Part shown: positions 6,917 through 14,850 of the stretch, one piece after another
Layout: every line of letters begins with the position of its first letter
Position numbering within the stretch: the stretch's first letter is position 1
NCBI GenBank assembly: GCA_964578175.1
Contig: CAZOBH010000021.1
Coordinates: forward strand, 1 to 19,025
Direction of reading: 5' to 3'
Length of the DNA stretch: 19,025 nucleotides
Origin: RUG11788 sp964578175
GTDB lineage: Bacteria > Bacillota_I > Bacilli_A > RF39 > UBA660
Notes under the pieces: generated by a model
What the model saw: only the letters and a program-made list of their open reading frames with translations
Told to the model about the DNA's origin: nothing
Databases searched by the model: none
Position numbers and translations under genes: made by a program

Positions 6917-7019
6917 TTGTAAGCTTTTTAAATAAAATGTACCTTATCTGTGGGGCAACGGTAAATTTAGACGTTTTTACTGTATCTAAACTATATCTAA
7001 TTCATGTTTTTTCACTTTT

Positions 7020-8030
7020 TTAATTTGAACAATAATTTTTTATTTCATCTATTATTTTTTCTCTATGAGTTTTCAATTTAATCGAAGTCAATATATTAGC
7101 ATTTTTAAGTTCTTCAACTGTTTTAGGTCTCAATTCCACTAATTTGTCTAATTCTTCATTTGTAAATACATAGTATGCAGGTATATTCATTTCATTTGAT
7201 CTGTTTTTTCTGAACTCAATTAATCGATTTCTTAAATCATCATTTTTTGAAACACTAATATTATTACAATATTTTTCTTTATAATAATCATAATAGTTTA
7301 TTTCTTCCTTAGTAGATAAATCAATATAAGATTGAGCCATTTCTTCCATACCTTTTTTAGATTCTAGGTATTCATCATTACCTCTATGATCTAAATCATA
7401 TTCTATTTGTCTAACTAAAGCATCTGCTCTTAGTATTTTATATTTCATTTCTTTTGGAGCCTTATTTGTATTTAATATAGTGTCTTGATTAGCGGCTACA
7501 ACTAATACTCTTCTATAATAATCAAATTTTTTTGAAGCAAAGAACTTCTTAATTGCAGAAGAATTGTTTTCCCATATTTTTCTAATTACTTCTCTTTGAG
7601 CTTCAACTTGTCTTAAGGGAGAATACATTCCTTTTTTTATTTTCTTACCATTAATGGTAAACTCTCGAATAAAGTCTCCTTTTTCTGTAACTGTTATATT
7701 TCCCACTAAATTTTTGCATTCTACATAATATGTATATACAGGAGTAATAATAACATAGTCTATTTGTGCAGTTAAATCTTCATATTTTACTTTAATATCT
7801 CTTAATACATACATCCCAATATGTGCTTTTTTTAATTGATATGCAATTTCATTTTCCCCATCTAAACCTTTTTTTATGATATATAATTCGCTTTGAAGTT
7901 CTTCGTTGTTTTGATATTCTTCATTCAATTTCTTTAAAGCATCATATTTATTTTGTAAATCACTATTTTCTTTATAAAAAACTGTATCTTTAAATCTAAA
8001 TGCATCAATTGCACTATCTATTAATCCCAC
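7020..8030 (-). CDS. NERD nuclease-related protein with C-terminal HRDC domain
   Basis: A 336-residue protein. A coiled N-terminal stretch (about 20-55) leads into a NERD domain (about 55-150), a PD-(D/E)XK-type nuclease fold. Visible are GLDGENEIAYQL (Glu59), TAQIDYVII (Asp91) and YYVECKNLVG (Glu104-x-Lys106), plus Gln141 in PLRQVEAQ, so the catalytic set is complete. Residues about 265-334 (LRNRLIEFRKNRSNEMNIPAYYVFTNEEL...) form an HRDC domain, the nucleic-acid-binding helical module of RecQ and RNase D. No helicase or other domain is present. The start is GTG 8028-8030 with AGGTGAT upstream; the GTG at 8039 lies inside that site. Its job is probably DNA processing or defence, but this is inference from fold. 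Confidence 0.85.
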   Translation of the reverse strand: MGLIDSAIDAFRFKDTVFYKENSDLQNKYDALKKLNEEYQNNEELQSELYIIKKGLDGENEIAYQLKKAHIGMYVLRDIKVKYEDLTAQIDYVIITPVYTYYVECKNLVGNITVTEKGDFIREFTINGKKIKKGMYSPLRQVEAQREVIRKIWENNSSAIKKFFASKKFDYYRRVLVVAANQDTILNTNKAPKEMKYKILRADALVRQIEYDLDHRGNDEYLESKKGMEEMAQSYIDLSTKEEINYYDYYKEKYCNNISVSKNDDLRNRLIEFRKNRSNEMNIPAYYVFTNEELDKLVELRPKTVEELKNANILTSIKLKTHREKIIDEIKNYCSN

Positions 8031-8048
8031 ATATATCACCTACTAATA

Positions 8049-8057
8049 ATTATAACA
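8049..8057 (-). promoter_or_regulatory. Extended -10 promoter of the NERD-HRDC gene
   Basis: Minus strand TGT-TATAAT; predicted transcript start about 12 nt before the GTG start codon. No -35 and no terminator of the upstream GNAT gene are visible, so read-through from GNAT is likely too. Confidence 0.6.
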
Positions 8058-8066
8058 TATAACACA

Positions 8067-8633
8067 TTAATAATTATTTAAATCAATCCAATACCTTTTT
8101 TCAATACATTTATATTCTTCTACAAATTCTTCTCCATCATATACTGCACCACACTTTAACATTGTCTTTTCAGATGCTATATTATCTTTATTACATGTTA
8201 TTAATGCTCTATTTTCATATGGAGTATTAAGATTAATATTAAGTTCTCTAGCTTTATTTAATGCAAGTTTTAATATAGTTATACCTAATCCTTTTCCTCT
8301 TTCATTAGGTCTAATTGCGTATGCAATATTTCCTCCTACTTTTAATAATGAAGGAGTTAGGCTATGTCTTATATTTATCATCCCATAAATATGATTATTA
8401 GAATCAAATAAACCATAAGTAGTTTGTGGAGCTAAATTCTTTTTATATTTATATATATTTTTATTAATCTCAATCTTATTTAATAACTCTTCATAACTAT
8501 TATAATATTTAAATAAATATATTCCTTCAAATGGATCCATATCAGTTTTATAATTTTTAAACTCTTCTCTCATATTAATAACCTCTTCTTTATCAGTTAT
8601 TAATAATTCTCTTAAAAACAATGTGTTATTCAT
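8067..8633 (-). CDS. GNAT-family N-acetyltransferase
   Basis: A 188-residue GNAT acetyltransferase, transferring an acetyl group from acetyl-CoA to an unknown amine. The acetyl-CoA pyrophosphate loop is clear: AIRPNERGKGLGITILKLAL with RGKGLG at 112-117. The later NKDNIASEKTMLKCGAVYDG (family motif B) closes the fold. The arrangement resembles the COG3981 group of predicted acetyltransferases. Start ATG 8631-8633 has TTGGTGAT just upstream; the leader is only about 9 nt. Single gene with its own promoter; no terminator is seen behind it. Confidence 0.85.
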   Translation of the reverse strand: MNNTLFLRELLITDKEEVINMREEFKNYKTDMDPFEGIYLFKYYNSYEELLNKIEINKNIYKYKKNLAPQTTYGLFDSNNHIYGMINIRHSLTPSLLKVGGNIAYAIRPNERGKGLGITILKLALNKARELNINLNTPYENRALITCNKDNIASEKTMLKCGAVYDGEEFVEEYKCIEKRYWIDLNNY

Positions 8634-8648
8634 ATTATCACCAACTTT

Positions 8649-8657
8649 ATTATAACA
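8649..8657 (-). promoter_or_regulatory. Extended -10 promoter of the GNAT gene
   Basis: Minus strand TGT-TATAAT, where the T of TG is the last base of the preceding terminator's T-tract. Start near 8642, nine bases from the ATG. Confidence 0.65.
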
Positions 8658-8684
8658 AAAAAGAAAATAGTTTATACTATTTTC
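8657..8684 (-). terminator. Terminator of the PIG-L deacetylase gene
   Basis: Nine-bp stem GAAAATAGT/ACTATTTTC with a 4-nt loop, then six T on the minus strand. The TAG stop codon of the deacetylase gene (8677-8679) lies inside the 5' arm. Confidence 0.85.
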
Positions 8685-9369
8685 CTATTGAATTCCAATC
8701 ATTATAACTAATCCAATTTTCGTATTTCATCATATGACCCAAATTATTTATAACATTTTTTTGTGAAGTATATAATAATGATATTTTTTCTTTTTCATAT
8801 AATTTTTCATCTGAAATACTATCAAGTTTTGGATTTTCACTTTCTAATCTTAATTTAGAATAATATATTCCAAAATATTGTAGTTTGTCATGATTAGCTA
8901 TATTTGTAACTATAGTAGATGTCATCTTATGATGAATATGTCCATATTCTCCTTGTGGATTATGAGTAACTATTAAATCCCAATTTTTATATTTAATAAT
9001 TTTGTTTAAATCTTTTTGAATATCACTATAAACACCATTCCAGTTATCTCTTTCATTCTTTCTTTTATCTGGATAACCAAGCATTAAATATTTATCATTA
9101 GTTACATTCATAACACTTACAAATTCTTTAACTCTTTTCTTATTTACACCACATGTAACACAAACTACTAAATAGTCATCATCTATTAAATGAGCTCCAC
9201 CCCAAAGTAATTCATCATCAGGATGAGCAACAATCATTAATTTATTAGTTTTAGATAAATCTAACTTATTAATATTTTTTGATACATTAGCTCCAGCAGT
9301 TACTTGATAACTATGAAATATCATTACTATAAATACTAATAAAATAAAAAAGATTACTTTTCTTTTCAT
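8677..9369 (-). CDS. Secreted or membrane-anchored PIG-L/LmbE-family deacetylase
   Basis: A 230-residue zinc-dependent de-N-acetylase of the PIG-L/LmbE family, which removes acetyl groups from N-acetylglucosamine-type sugars. The zinc motif AHPDDE is at 48-53 (His49, Asp52), and the third metal-ligand region is THNPQGEYGHIHH at 135-147 (His144/His147). The N-terminus MKRKVIFFILLVFIVMIFHS is a basic start plus hydrophobic core, a signal peptide or anchor, so the enzyme probably works outside the cytoplasm on an envelope glycan. That is less common than cytosolic members of the family. ATG at 9367-9369 with a weak GAGATGG site. It has its own promoter and terminator. Confidence 0.87.
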   Translation of the reverse strand: MKRKVIFFILLVFIVMIFHSYQVTAGANVSKNINKLDLSKTNKLMIVAHPDDELLWGGAHLIDDDYLVVCVTCGVNKKRVKEFVSVMNVTNDKYLMLGYPDKRKNERDNWNGVYSDIQKDLNKIIKYKNWDLIVTHNPQGEYGHIHHKMTSTIVTNIANHDKLQYFGIYYSKLRLESENPKLDSISDEKLYEKEKISLLYTSQKNVINNLGHMMKYENWISYNDWNSIGK

Positions 9370-9394
9370 ATAATACCATCTCTCACTAGATAAA

Positions 9395-9403
9395 AATATA
9401 GCA
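9395..9403 (-). promoter_or_regulatory. Extended -10 promoter of the PIG-L gene
   Basis: Minus strand TGC-TATATT, giving a leader of about 20 nt. No -35 is seen. Confidence 0.5.
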
Positions 9404-9445
9404 CTATTAATACAGAAAATCTAGATATGATTGATCAAATAATAC

Positions 9446-9472
9446 AAAAAGTGATTATATAAATCACTTTTT
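9446..9472 (-). terminator. Terminator of the DUF1846 gene
   Basis: Eleven-bp perfect stem AAAAAGTGATT/AATCACTTTTT with a 5-nt loop. It is symmetrical with A and T runs, so it could act in both directions. Confidence 0.85.
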
Positions 9473-9482
9473 CTTAGAAATA

Positions 9483-10952
9483 TTAATTATAAAAGTTATT
9501 ATCTTGTAAAAATTCACTTTCACAAGTCAAATTAATCTTTAATTCTTTTAATACTCTTTTATCTCCATTTTCAATTATATAAGTAGAATGAGCATCTGAT
9601 CCCTCTAAATCTTTTAAATGAGATAATACCTTTTCAGTCATTGGATTAGTAACAGAACAAATACTTAAAGCTGTTAAAACTTCTGTTAAAGTTAATTTAC
9701 TACTTTTATTTAAATCTCTTTTTAATTTAAGCATTGGTTCTAATACATTAGGAGATAATAAATTTATATCATCTGGTATTTTACTTAGATATTTTAAAGA
9801 ATTTAATATAACACTACTAGCAGGAGTTAAAATATCAGTTTGTCTACCAGTAATTATTTTATTCTTTATTTTTATCGCAATTGCATGACTATGTTTTTTA
9901 TTCTTTTTATCAATTGCTGCTTTTCTTACATCTAAATAATCTATATCTATATCAAGTTCATTCATTAATAATTTAATTTTTTCTACTGCATCTATTTCAT
10001 TTATACCTAATTTATAATTATTTTGTTCATTAAAATATCTTCTTACTATTTCTTTCTTTGAGGCATCTTCAACTACTTTTTCATCAGTAATACAAAAACC
10101 TACCATGTTAACACCCATATCTGTAGGTGAATTATATATTGTCTTATCACTAACTCTAGATAGAATGTTTTTTAATACTGGAAACATTTCTATATCTCTA
10201 TTATAATTAACTGCAGTTTTTCCATATGTTTCTAGATGAAAAGGATCAATCATATTTACATCATTTAAATCAGCTGTTGCGGCTTCATATGCAAGATTAA
10301 CTGGATGTTTTAAAGCTAGGTTCCATACTGGAAAAGTTTCAAATTTAGCGTATCCAGCATTAATTCCTCTTATATTTTCATTATAAATTTGAGAAAGACA
10401 AGTAGCTAATTTACCACTTCCTGGACCAGGAGCATTAACAAGAATTAATGGTTTAGTTGTTTCAATATAACTATTAGCTCCATATCCTTCCTCACTAACA
10501 ATAGTGTCTACATCAAAGGGATATCCTTTAGTATAAGTATGAACATAAGTTTTAATACCATTTCTTTCCAGTTTATTAATAAATTTATCTACACTTACTT
10601 GATTCTTATATAAAGTTATTACAACTGAATTAACACTAAATCCCATATCTTTAGATTTATCTATTAAATTAAGTAATTCAGTATCATAAGTAATTCCATA
10701 TTCTGCTCTAGTTTTTTTCTTTTCAATATCATTAGCGTTTATACAAAAAATTATTTCTAAATCATTTTTTAATTCTTTAAACATAGATATTTTAGCGTCA
10801 CTTTTAAAACCGGGAAGTACCCTTGCAGCATGAGAATCATCAAATAGTTTTCCTCCTACTTCAAGATATAACTTATCAAATAATTTAAATCTTTCTCTTA
10901 TTTTTTCACTTTGTATTTTTACATATTTATCATTATCAAATCCTTTTTTCAT
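9483..10952 (-). CDS. UPF0371/DUF1846 family protein
   Basis: A 489-residue cytosolic protein matching the conserved DUF1846 (UPF0371) family along its whole length, typical size about 500. Recognisable stretches are LPGFKSDAKI near 46-55, the P-loop-like VNAPGPGSGKLATCLSQ at 172-188, YAKFETFPVWNL near 201-212, and LAYEAATADLNDVNMIDPFHL around 220-240. Function is not established; the glycine-rich loop suggests nucleotide or phosphate binding. Start ATG at 10950-10952 follows AGGTGATTAG. Single gene with its own promoter and strong terminator. I have no functional clue from neighbours. Confidence 0.9.
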   Translation of the reverse strand: MKKGFDNDKYVKIQSEKIRERFKLFDKLYLEVGGKLFDDSHAARVLPGFKSDAKISMFKELKNDLEIIFCINANDIEKKKTRAEYGITYDTELLNLIDKSKDMGFSVNSVVITLYKNQVSVDKFINKLERNGIKTYVHTYTKGYPFDVDTIVSEEGYGANSYIETTKPLILVNAPGPGSGKLATCLSQIYNENIRGINAGYAKFETFPVWNLALKHPVNLAYEAATADLNDVNMIDPFHLETYGKTAVNYNRDIEMFPVLKNILSRVSDKTIYNSPTDMGVNMVGFCITDEKVVEDASKKEIVRRYFNEQNNYKLGINEIDAVEKIKLLMNELDIDIDYLDVRKAAIDKKNKKHSHAIAIKIKNKIITGRQTDILTPASSVILNSLKYLSKIPDDINLLSPNVLEPMLKLKRDLNKSSKLTLTEVLTALSICSVTNPMTEKVLSHLKDLEGSDAHSTYIIENGDKRVLKELKINLTCESEFLQDNNFYN

Positions 10953-10973
10953 CTAATCACCTACTCTAGTATA

Positions 10974-11002
10974 AGTATATTTAAAATGATAATTTATTAC
11001 AA
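10974..11002 (-). promoter_or_regulatory. Promoter of the DUF1846 gene (-35 and -10)
   Basis: Minus strand TTGTAA (10997-11002), 17-nt spacer, TATACT (10974-10979). It lacks the TG extension seen at most other promoters here and has a better -35 instead. Confidence 0.55.
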
Positions 11003-11023
11003 TAAAGTGACATAAAAATTTAC

Positions 11024-11049
11024 AAAAAAAAATTACTATTCCAGTAATT
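11024..11049 (-). terminator. Terminator of the UPF0316-like gene
   Basis: Stem AATTACT/AGTAATT with a 5-nt loop, then a long T run on the minus strand. The gene's TAA stop (11048-11050) overlaps the start of the 5' arm. Confidence 0.85.
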
Positions 11050-11518
11050 ATTGCACTTGTATAATTCTTTTAAATTTAGTATTACTTGTTTCAATAAATT
11101 TATCTATTAATTTACTTTGTTCTTTCGTTTCAGCATAAGCAGTAATTGCTAATGTTTTTTTCCAATCTTTAGTATAACCAATAGTTGTTAAATTAGTTAT
11201 TTTATGATCTTTTAGGAAATCTCTAAATTCCATCATAATCTTTTTATCATCATTTAATATAATATTTACATAAACTCTATCTTTTGAGAATTTATTATCT
11301 ATAATTAATGCTAAGTAGGTGCCTAAAGCACTTGCAAAAGATATTAAATAAATAATTGTATCTCCTCCATTATTAACTGCATTAACTAATTTATAAAATA
11401 TTATTTGACTTATAATAACTGATATAGATGCTAGAACCGCTTTATTCTTTTGAATTAATATAGTTTTAGCAGTACTTAATAAATTATCTAATACTTTAAC
11501 TATAAATATTAATATCAT
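11048..11518 (-). CDS. UPF0316-like membrane protein (DUF5698/DUF2179)
   Basis: A 156-residue protein with hydrophobic segments at about 1-10, 27-48 and 53-72, then a soluble C-terminal domain. The membrane part (ASISVIISQIIFYKLVNAV then YLISFASALGTYLALIIDNK) resembles DUF5698, and the tail (VYVNIILNDD...FLKDHKITNLTTIGYTKD) resembles DUF2179, together the UPF0316 architecture. Function is not established; DUF2179 domains are thought to bind small ligands in membrane regulators. Start ATG 11516-11518 is preceded by AAAGGAGGTGA, the strongest ribosome-binding site in the window. Single gene, own promoter and terminator. Confidence 0.75.
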   Translation of the reverse strand: MILIFIVKVLDNLLSTAKTILIQKNKAVLASISVIISQIIFYKLVNAVNNGGDTIIYLISFASALGTYLALIIDNKFSKDRVYVNIILNDDKKIMMEFRDFLKDHKITNLTTIGYTKDWKKTLAITAYAETKEQSKLIDKFIETSNTKFKRIIQVQ

Positions 11519-11545
11519 ACTTCACCTCCTTTTATGCGTCCAATC

Positions 11546-11574
11546 ATAATATCATATTATTAGAATTAATGCAA
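11546..11574 (-). promoter_or_regulatory. Promoter of the UPF0316-like gene
   Basis: Minus strand TTGCAT (11569-11574), 17-nt spacer ending in TGA, TATTAT (11546-11551). The -35 begins just behind the T-tract of the preceding terminator. Confidence 0.65.
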
Positions 11575-11576
11575 AT

Positions 11577-11600
11577 AAAAAAACATCATTTAAGATGTTT
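11577..11600 (-). terminator. Terminator of the SDR gene
   Basis: Stem AAACATC/GATGTTT with a 6-nt AT loop, then a run of T on the minus strand, directly after the dehydrogenase stop. Confidence 0.8.
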
Positions 11601-11605
11601 TATTT

Positions 11606-12394
11606 TTATAAATCACTCATTTTTTTATTAATAGTATCAATAGCTTTTTTAGAATTCAATTTATATAAGAATTTCATAAATTTAGCATCTTTTCCTATAA
11701 ATATTTTAAATTTATTTTTCTCAATTCCAAGAATTATTTCACTAGCTGCTTCACTAGCAGAAGTTAATTTATAACTTGAGTTACTAGCAGTCTTATTTCC
11801 CATATTAACATTAGAATTTTGTGTTATATTAGTTGCCATTCCACCAGGTAAAACAATCATAACTTTAGTTTTAGATTCAGAAAGTTCTGCATATAAACCT
11901 TCAGTAAATATTTTAAGCGCTGCTTTAGATGCTCCATAAATAGTTTGTTTTGGGAAAGGAAAGAATCCTCCCATACTTCCTACATTAACGATATATGTAT
12001 CTTTTCTTCTTTTTAATAAATCCATAAATGTTTGAATAAGTTTTACTGGTCCAAAGAAATTAATATTCATTACTCTATTAATAGTAGCGTCATCTAATTC
12101 ATCAAATTTTTTAAATGGTTGAATAATTCCGGCATTATTTATTAATATATCTAGATCATCCATGTTCTCATCATACCATTTTCTAAATTTTACTATTTCA
12201 TCTCCACTACTAACATCTAATTGATATGTCTTTAACTTATTACTATTCATTTCTTCTTCAAGAGTTTTTAAACCGTCTTTATTTATATCAACTCCAACTA
12301 CATGTGCTCCTAACATAAGAGTTTGTTTTACTAATTCTTTTCCAACTCCACTACTAGCACCAGTTATTATAATTCTTTTATTCTTAATCTCCAT
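11606..12394 (-). CDS. Short-chain dehydrogenase/reductase
   Basis: A 262-residue classical SDR, an NAD(P)-dependent oxidoreductase with a Rossmann fold. The cofactor motif TGASSGVG is at 11-18, NNAG at 86-89, catalytic Ser140 in NVGSMGG, and Tyr153/Lys157 in YGASKAAL. Asp at the end of the second strand (VVGVDINKD) suggests NAD preference over NADP. PGG replaces the usual PG after the sixth strand. The C-terminal part (ASEAASEIILGIEKNKFKIFIGKDAKFMKFLYKL) resembles the DltE/YqjQ-like group, often membrane-associated. The substrate is unknown. Start ATG 12392-12394 follows AAGGAG at good spacing; an upstream in-frame ATG at 12424 lies before the predicted transcript start. Confidence 0.9.
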   Translation of the reverse strand: MEIKNKRIIITGASSGVGKELVKQTLMLGAHVVGVDINKDGLKTLEEEMNSNKLKTYQLDVSSGDEIVKFRKWYDENMDDLDILINNAGIIQPFKKFDELDDATINRVMNINFFGPVKLIQTFMDLLKRRKDTYIVNVGSMGGFFPFPKQTIYGASKAALKIFTEGLYAELSESKTKVMIVLPGGMATNITQNSNVNMGNKTASNSSYKLTSASEAASEIILGIEKNKFKIFIGKDAKFMKFLYKLNSKKAIDTINKKMSDL

Positions 12395-12414
12395 AATAGT
12401 CTCCTTATACAATA

Positions 12415-12423
12415 AGTATAACA
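12415..12423 (-). promoter_or_regulatory. Extended -10 promoter of the SDR gene
   Basis: Minus strand TGT-TATACT; inferred start about 14 nt before the ATG. Confidence 0.6.
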
Positions 12424-12429
12424 AACAAG

Positions 12430-12459
12430 AAAAAAGAAGTTTTATATAAAACTTCTTTT
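12430..12459 (-). terminator. Terminator of the LTA-synthase-like gene
   Basis: A perfect 28-bp palindrome (12432-12459, arms AAAAGAAGTTTTAT), followed on the minus strand by more T. It is symmetrical and may stop polymerase from both sides. Confidence 0.85.
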
Positions 12460-12479
12460 ATTATGTAAATATGTGTAAA

Positions 12480-14435
12480 TTATTTAAATAAATATCTATA
12501 ATAATCATTTTGAATAATCTTTTTACTAATATTAAGTCTATTTTTAACTAGTGAATTAACTTTATTAATATAACTACTATCTACATTATTTCCAGAAAAC
12601 TTATTTGAACTAGAATAATATCTTCCTTCTTTAGTAATCCAACTTCTATTATTAAATATAACTATTCCTTCACTATCACTAAAAATATCTCGCCCAGCAA
12701 ATAGTCTAGAGTCATACTTAACGCCAAACAAATTATATACAGTAGGTATTAAATCTACTGACATAGCTGGTTTATCAATCTCTAAATGTTCTATATTCTT
12801 ATTCCAAATAATTAAATTATTATGATTAACTTCGTAAGTACTATCTCTTTTATATGAAGACAATTCATTAATTGCTGATAATTCAAGTCCATATGGATAA
12901 TGATCTGCAACAAGAACTATTACAGTATTATCAAGTTTACCAGAAGATTCAAGCCTAACAATAAGTTCATTTAAAGCTCTATCTAATTCTATTTGAGTAG
13001 CTTGATATGCTTTAGCTGCACTAGATACTTTTAAGTCTTTAACAAGACTCTTGTTCTTATTTGAAATATAATTACTACTATTTGAATACCCCATATGACC
13101 AGATACAGTCATATAATAAGTCATAAATGGTTTATCACTATTTATGTAGTCGTCCGTTGTTGCTTTAATCATATCTACATCAGATGAGGGCCATCTTTTA
13201 CAATTCATTTTCTTTTCAAGTCCATTAGAACAAGCTTTATAATTAGTAAAACCTAAAGCTTTTAAATATTTATGTCTATCTTGAAACTTATACCAATTAT
13301 CATGATACGCATAAGTATTATACCCCATATTGCTAAAAACAGTTCCTAATCCATAAGGATAATAGTTACTTCCACTTCTCCATTTTTTTAATATAGATGA
13401 ATTTGGATATAAACCTGTAATTCCTTGAAACTCTCCTCCAATAGTTGATAAATTTAATGGAGTATAAAAATTACTAAAATAGTATCCATCATGAATTAAT
13501 TTATATAAAGTTGGAGTTAACTCTTCATTTACTCCTATCTCACTAAAACTCTCAGCTACTATATATACTAAATTATAGTCTTTAAATTTACCAGTATATT
13601 CATTTTGACTACTATAATCACTATTTTTCATATATTTATTAATAGTTTGAATATCTTTATTATTAGTAGGTTTATCAAAATTTAAATCTAATTTATTATC
13701 ATCATATTTAATTTCAACTTCTTTTATAACTTCTTCTTCATCTTTTATTTCTATATTATCAATATCGTCTTTACTACCGAATATTACTCTTATAAAATCA
13801 AGTTCATAACTATTTAAAACACCTAGTTTATTAATATTTTGTTCATATGATGAACTCTCTTTATATAATGAATAAGTACTCCCTGTTTCTCCTTTAGTAC
13901 TATTCATATTAATGATAAATAGTAAAAGAGATAAAGTAATTATAAATATATAAATAAATATATTGATTTTATCATTTCTTCTTAATTCAAAATGTTTTGA
14001 AAACAATAAAAATATAATAAAGGGTAAAAAGAATATAATAATATATAATGAATTATTTAAAATATATTTTAATGCATCGCCTAAGAAACTATTAATTTGA
14101 TCAGATAAACCAATTAATAAGAAATTAAAATATACATTAAATATATTATGAAACACTATTTGTACTGTAAATAATAAAGATATTATAAATAAAATAATAG
14201 ATATAATTATCTTATTTATCTTTTTAGTAAATAAACCTGAAATAATAGATAAAATAGATGAAACTATTGCAGTATGTAAAACAATATTTATAATACTTTC
14301 TAATGTAGGAATAGTATTAATAAATAAAGAAAAAATTATTTCCATAGCTAAAATAGTACAATAGAAAAAAATAAAAACTTCTAATCTACTTAGAATATTT
14401 TTATTTTTATTTATATTTTTTATATTTATGTCCAT
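12480..14435 (-). CDS. LTA-synthase-like membrane sulfatase-fold phosphotransferase
   Basis: A protein of about 651 residues of the LtaS/MdoB family (COG1368), which adds glycerol-phosphate units from phosphatidylglycerol to build lipoteichoic acid or a related polymer on the outer face of the membrane. About five hydrophobic helices occupy residues 18-180. A charged linker follows, then the sulfatase-fold domain from about 285 to 590. Active-site parts are visible: VAESFSE (metal-ligand Glu295), NLSTIGGEFQGITGLYP (nucleophile Thr331), HDNWYKFQDR, TVSGHMGYS and VADHYPYGL (Asp511-His512). The ATG at 14433-14435 is chosen for spacing to GAGAGTG; ATG 14441 and GTG 14444 are also possible. Single gene with its own promoter and a strong terminator. 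Polymer identity is not provable from sequence. Confidence 0.87.
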   Translation of the reverse strand: MDINIKNINKNKNILSRLEVFIFFYCTILAMEIIFSLFINTIPTLESIINIVLHTAIVSSILSIISGLFTKKINKIIISIILFIISLLFTVQIVFHNIFNVYFNFLLIGLSDQINSFLGDALKYILNNSLYIIIFFLPFIIFLLFSKHFELRRNDKINIFIYIFIITLSLLLFIINMNSTKGETGSTYSLYKESSSYEQNINKLGVLNSYELDFIRVIFGSKDDIDNIEIKDEEEVIKEVEIKYDDNKLDLNFDKPTNNKDIQTINKYMKNSDYSSQNEYTGKFKDYNLVYIVAESFSEIGVNEELTPTLYKLIHDGYYFSNFYTPLNLSTIGGEFQGITGLYPNSSILKKWRSGSNYYPYGLGTVFSNMGYNTYAYHDNWYKFQDRHKYLKALGFTNYKACSNGLEKKMNCKRWPSSDVDMIKATTDDYINSDKPFMTYYMTVSGHMGYSNSSNYISNKNKSLVKDLKVSSAAKAYQATQIELDRALNELIVRLESSGKLDNTVIVLVADHYPYGLELSAINELSSYKRDSTYEVNHNNLIIWNKNIEHLEIDKPAMSVDLIPTVYNLFGVKYDSRLFAGRDIFSDSEGIVIFNNRSWITKEGRYYSSSNKFSGNNVDSSYINKVNSLVKNRLNISKKIIQNDYYRYLFK

Positions 14436-14460
14436 TATCATCACTCTCTAACCAATAAAT

Positions 14461-14469
14461 ATTATAGCA
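14461..14469 (-). promoter_or_regulatory. Extended -10 promoter of the LTA-synthase-like gene
   Basis: Minus strand TGC-TATAAT, start near 14454. No terminator separates it from the U32 gene upstream. Confidence 0.6.
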
Positions 14470-14475
14470 CAAAGA

Positions 14476-14850
14476 TTATTTTTTATTTAATTTATTTTTT
14501 AATTCTTTATATAACCCTATAATTTCATTGTCCGTCTCATCTAATAATTCTATTCTAAAATTATTAATTCCTAGATCATAATATTTTAATGTGTCTTCTA
14601 TTATATTAAGTTTTTTATAATTCATTAAATGAGTTAAATGATTATTAAATGGTTCTGTATAAATCCTATATTTTTTATTATTTCTATCTATTAAATAATA
14701 ATTATTATTAAAACAACTAGAACAATTCTTATCTTTATTAACTATCTTATTAATAGGACAATATTTCATAAGCATAAGTTCAATATTTGAATAAACTATA
14801 AGTTCAAGATTACAATTATTTTTATAATAATTACATATATCTTTAATATT
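14476..14850 (-). pseudogene. Detached C-terminal part of the U32 gene
   Basis: Read in the same frame as the U32 gene directly after its TAA, this segment stays open for 124 codons. It gives NIKDICNYYKNN... LELIVYS, then MLMKYCPINK, a Cys pair NCSSC, YYLIDRNNKKYRIYTEPF, THLMNYKK and FRIELLDET. CPINK, the Cys pair, a conserved His and FRIEL are what I expect at the C-terminus of long U32 proteins. So this is not a separate gene but the tail of the same one. The first ATG (14773-14775) has no ribosome-binding site, so independent translation is unlikely. The tail would be lost unless the stop is a sequence error or is read through. Confidence 0.8.

Noticed and set aside
6000..6990. 12-bp direct repeat actgtatctaaa at 6000-6011 and 6979-6990 flanking the broken zinc-ribbon gene, as a possible insertion footprint
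   Set aside because: A 12-mer match within 1 kb of such AT-rich DNA is not unlikely by chance, and no transposase or terminal inverted repeat is present.
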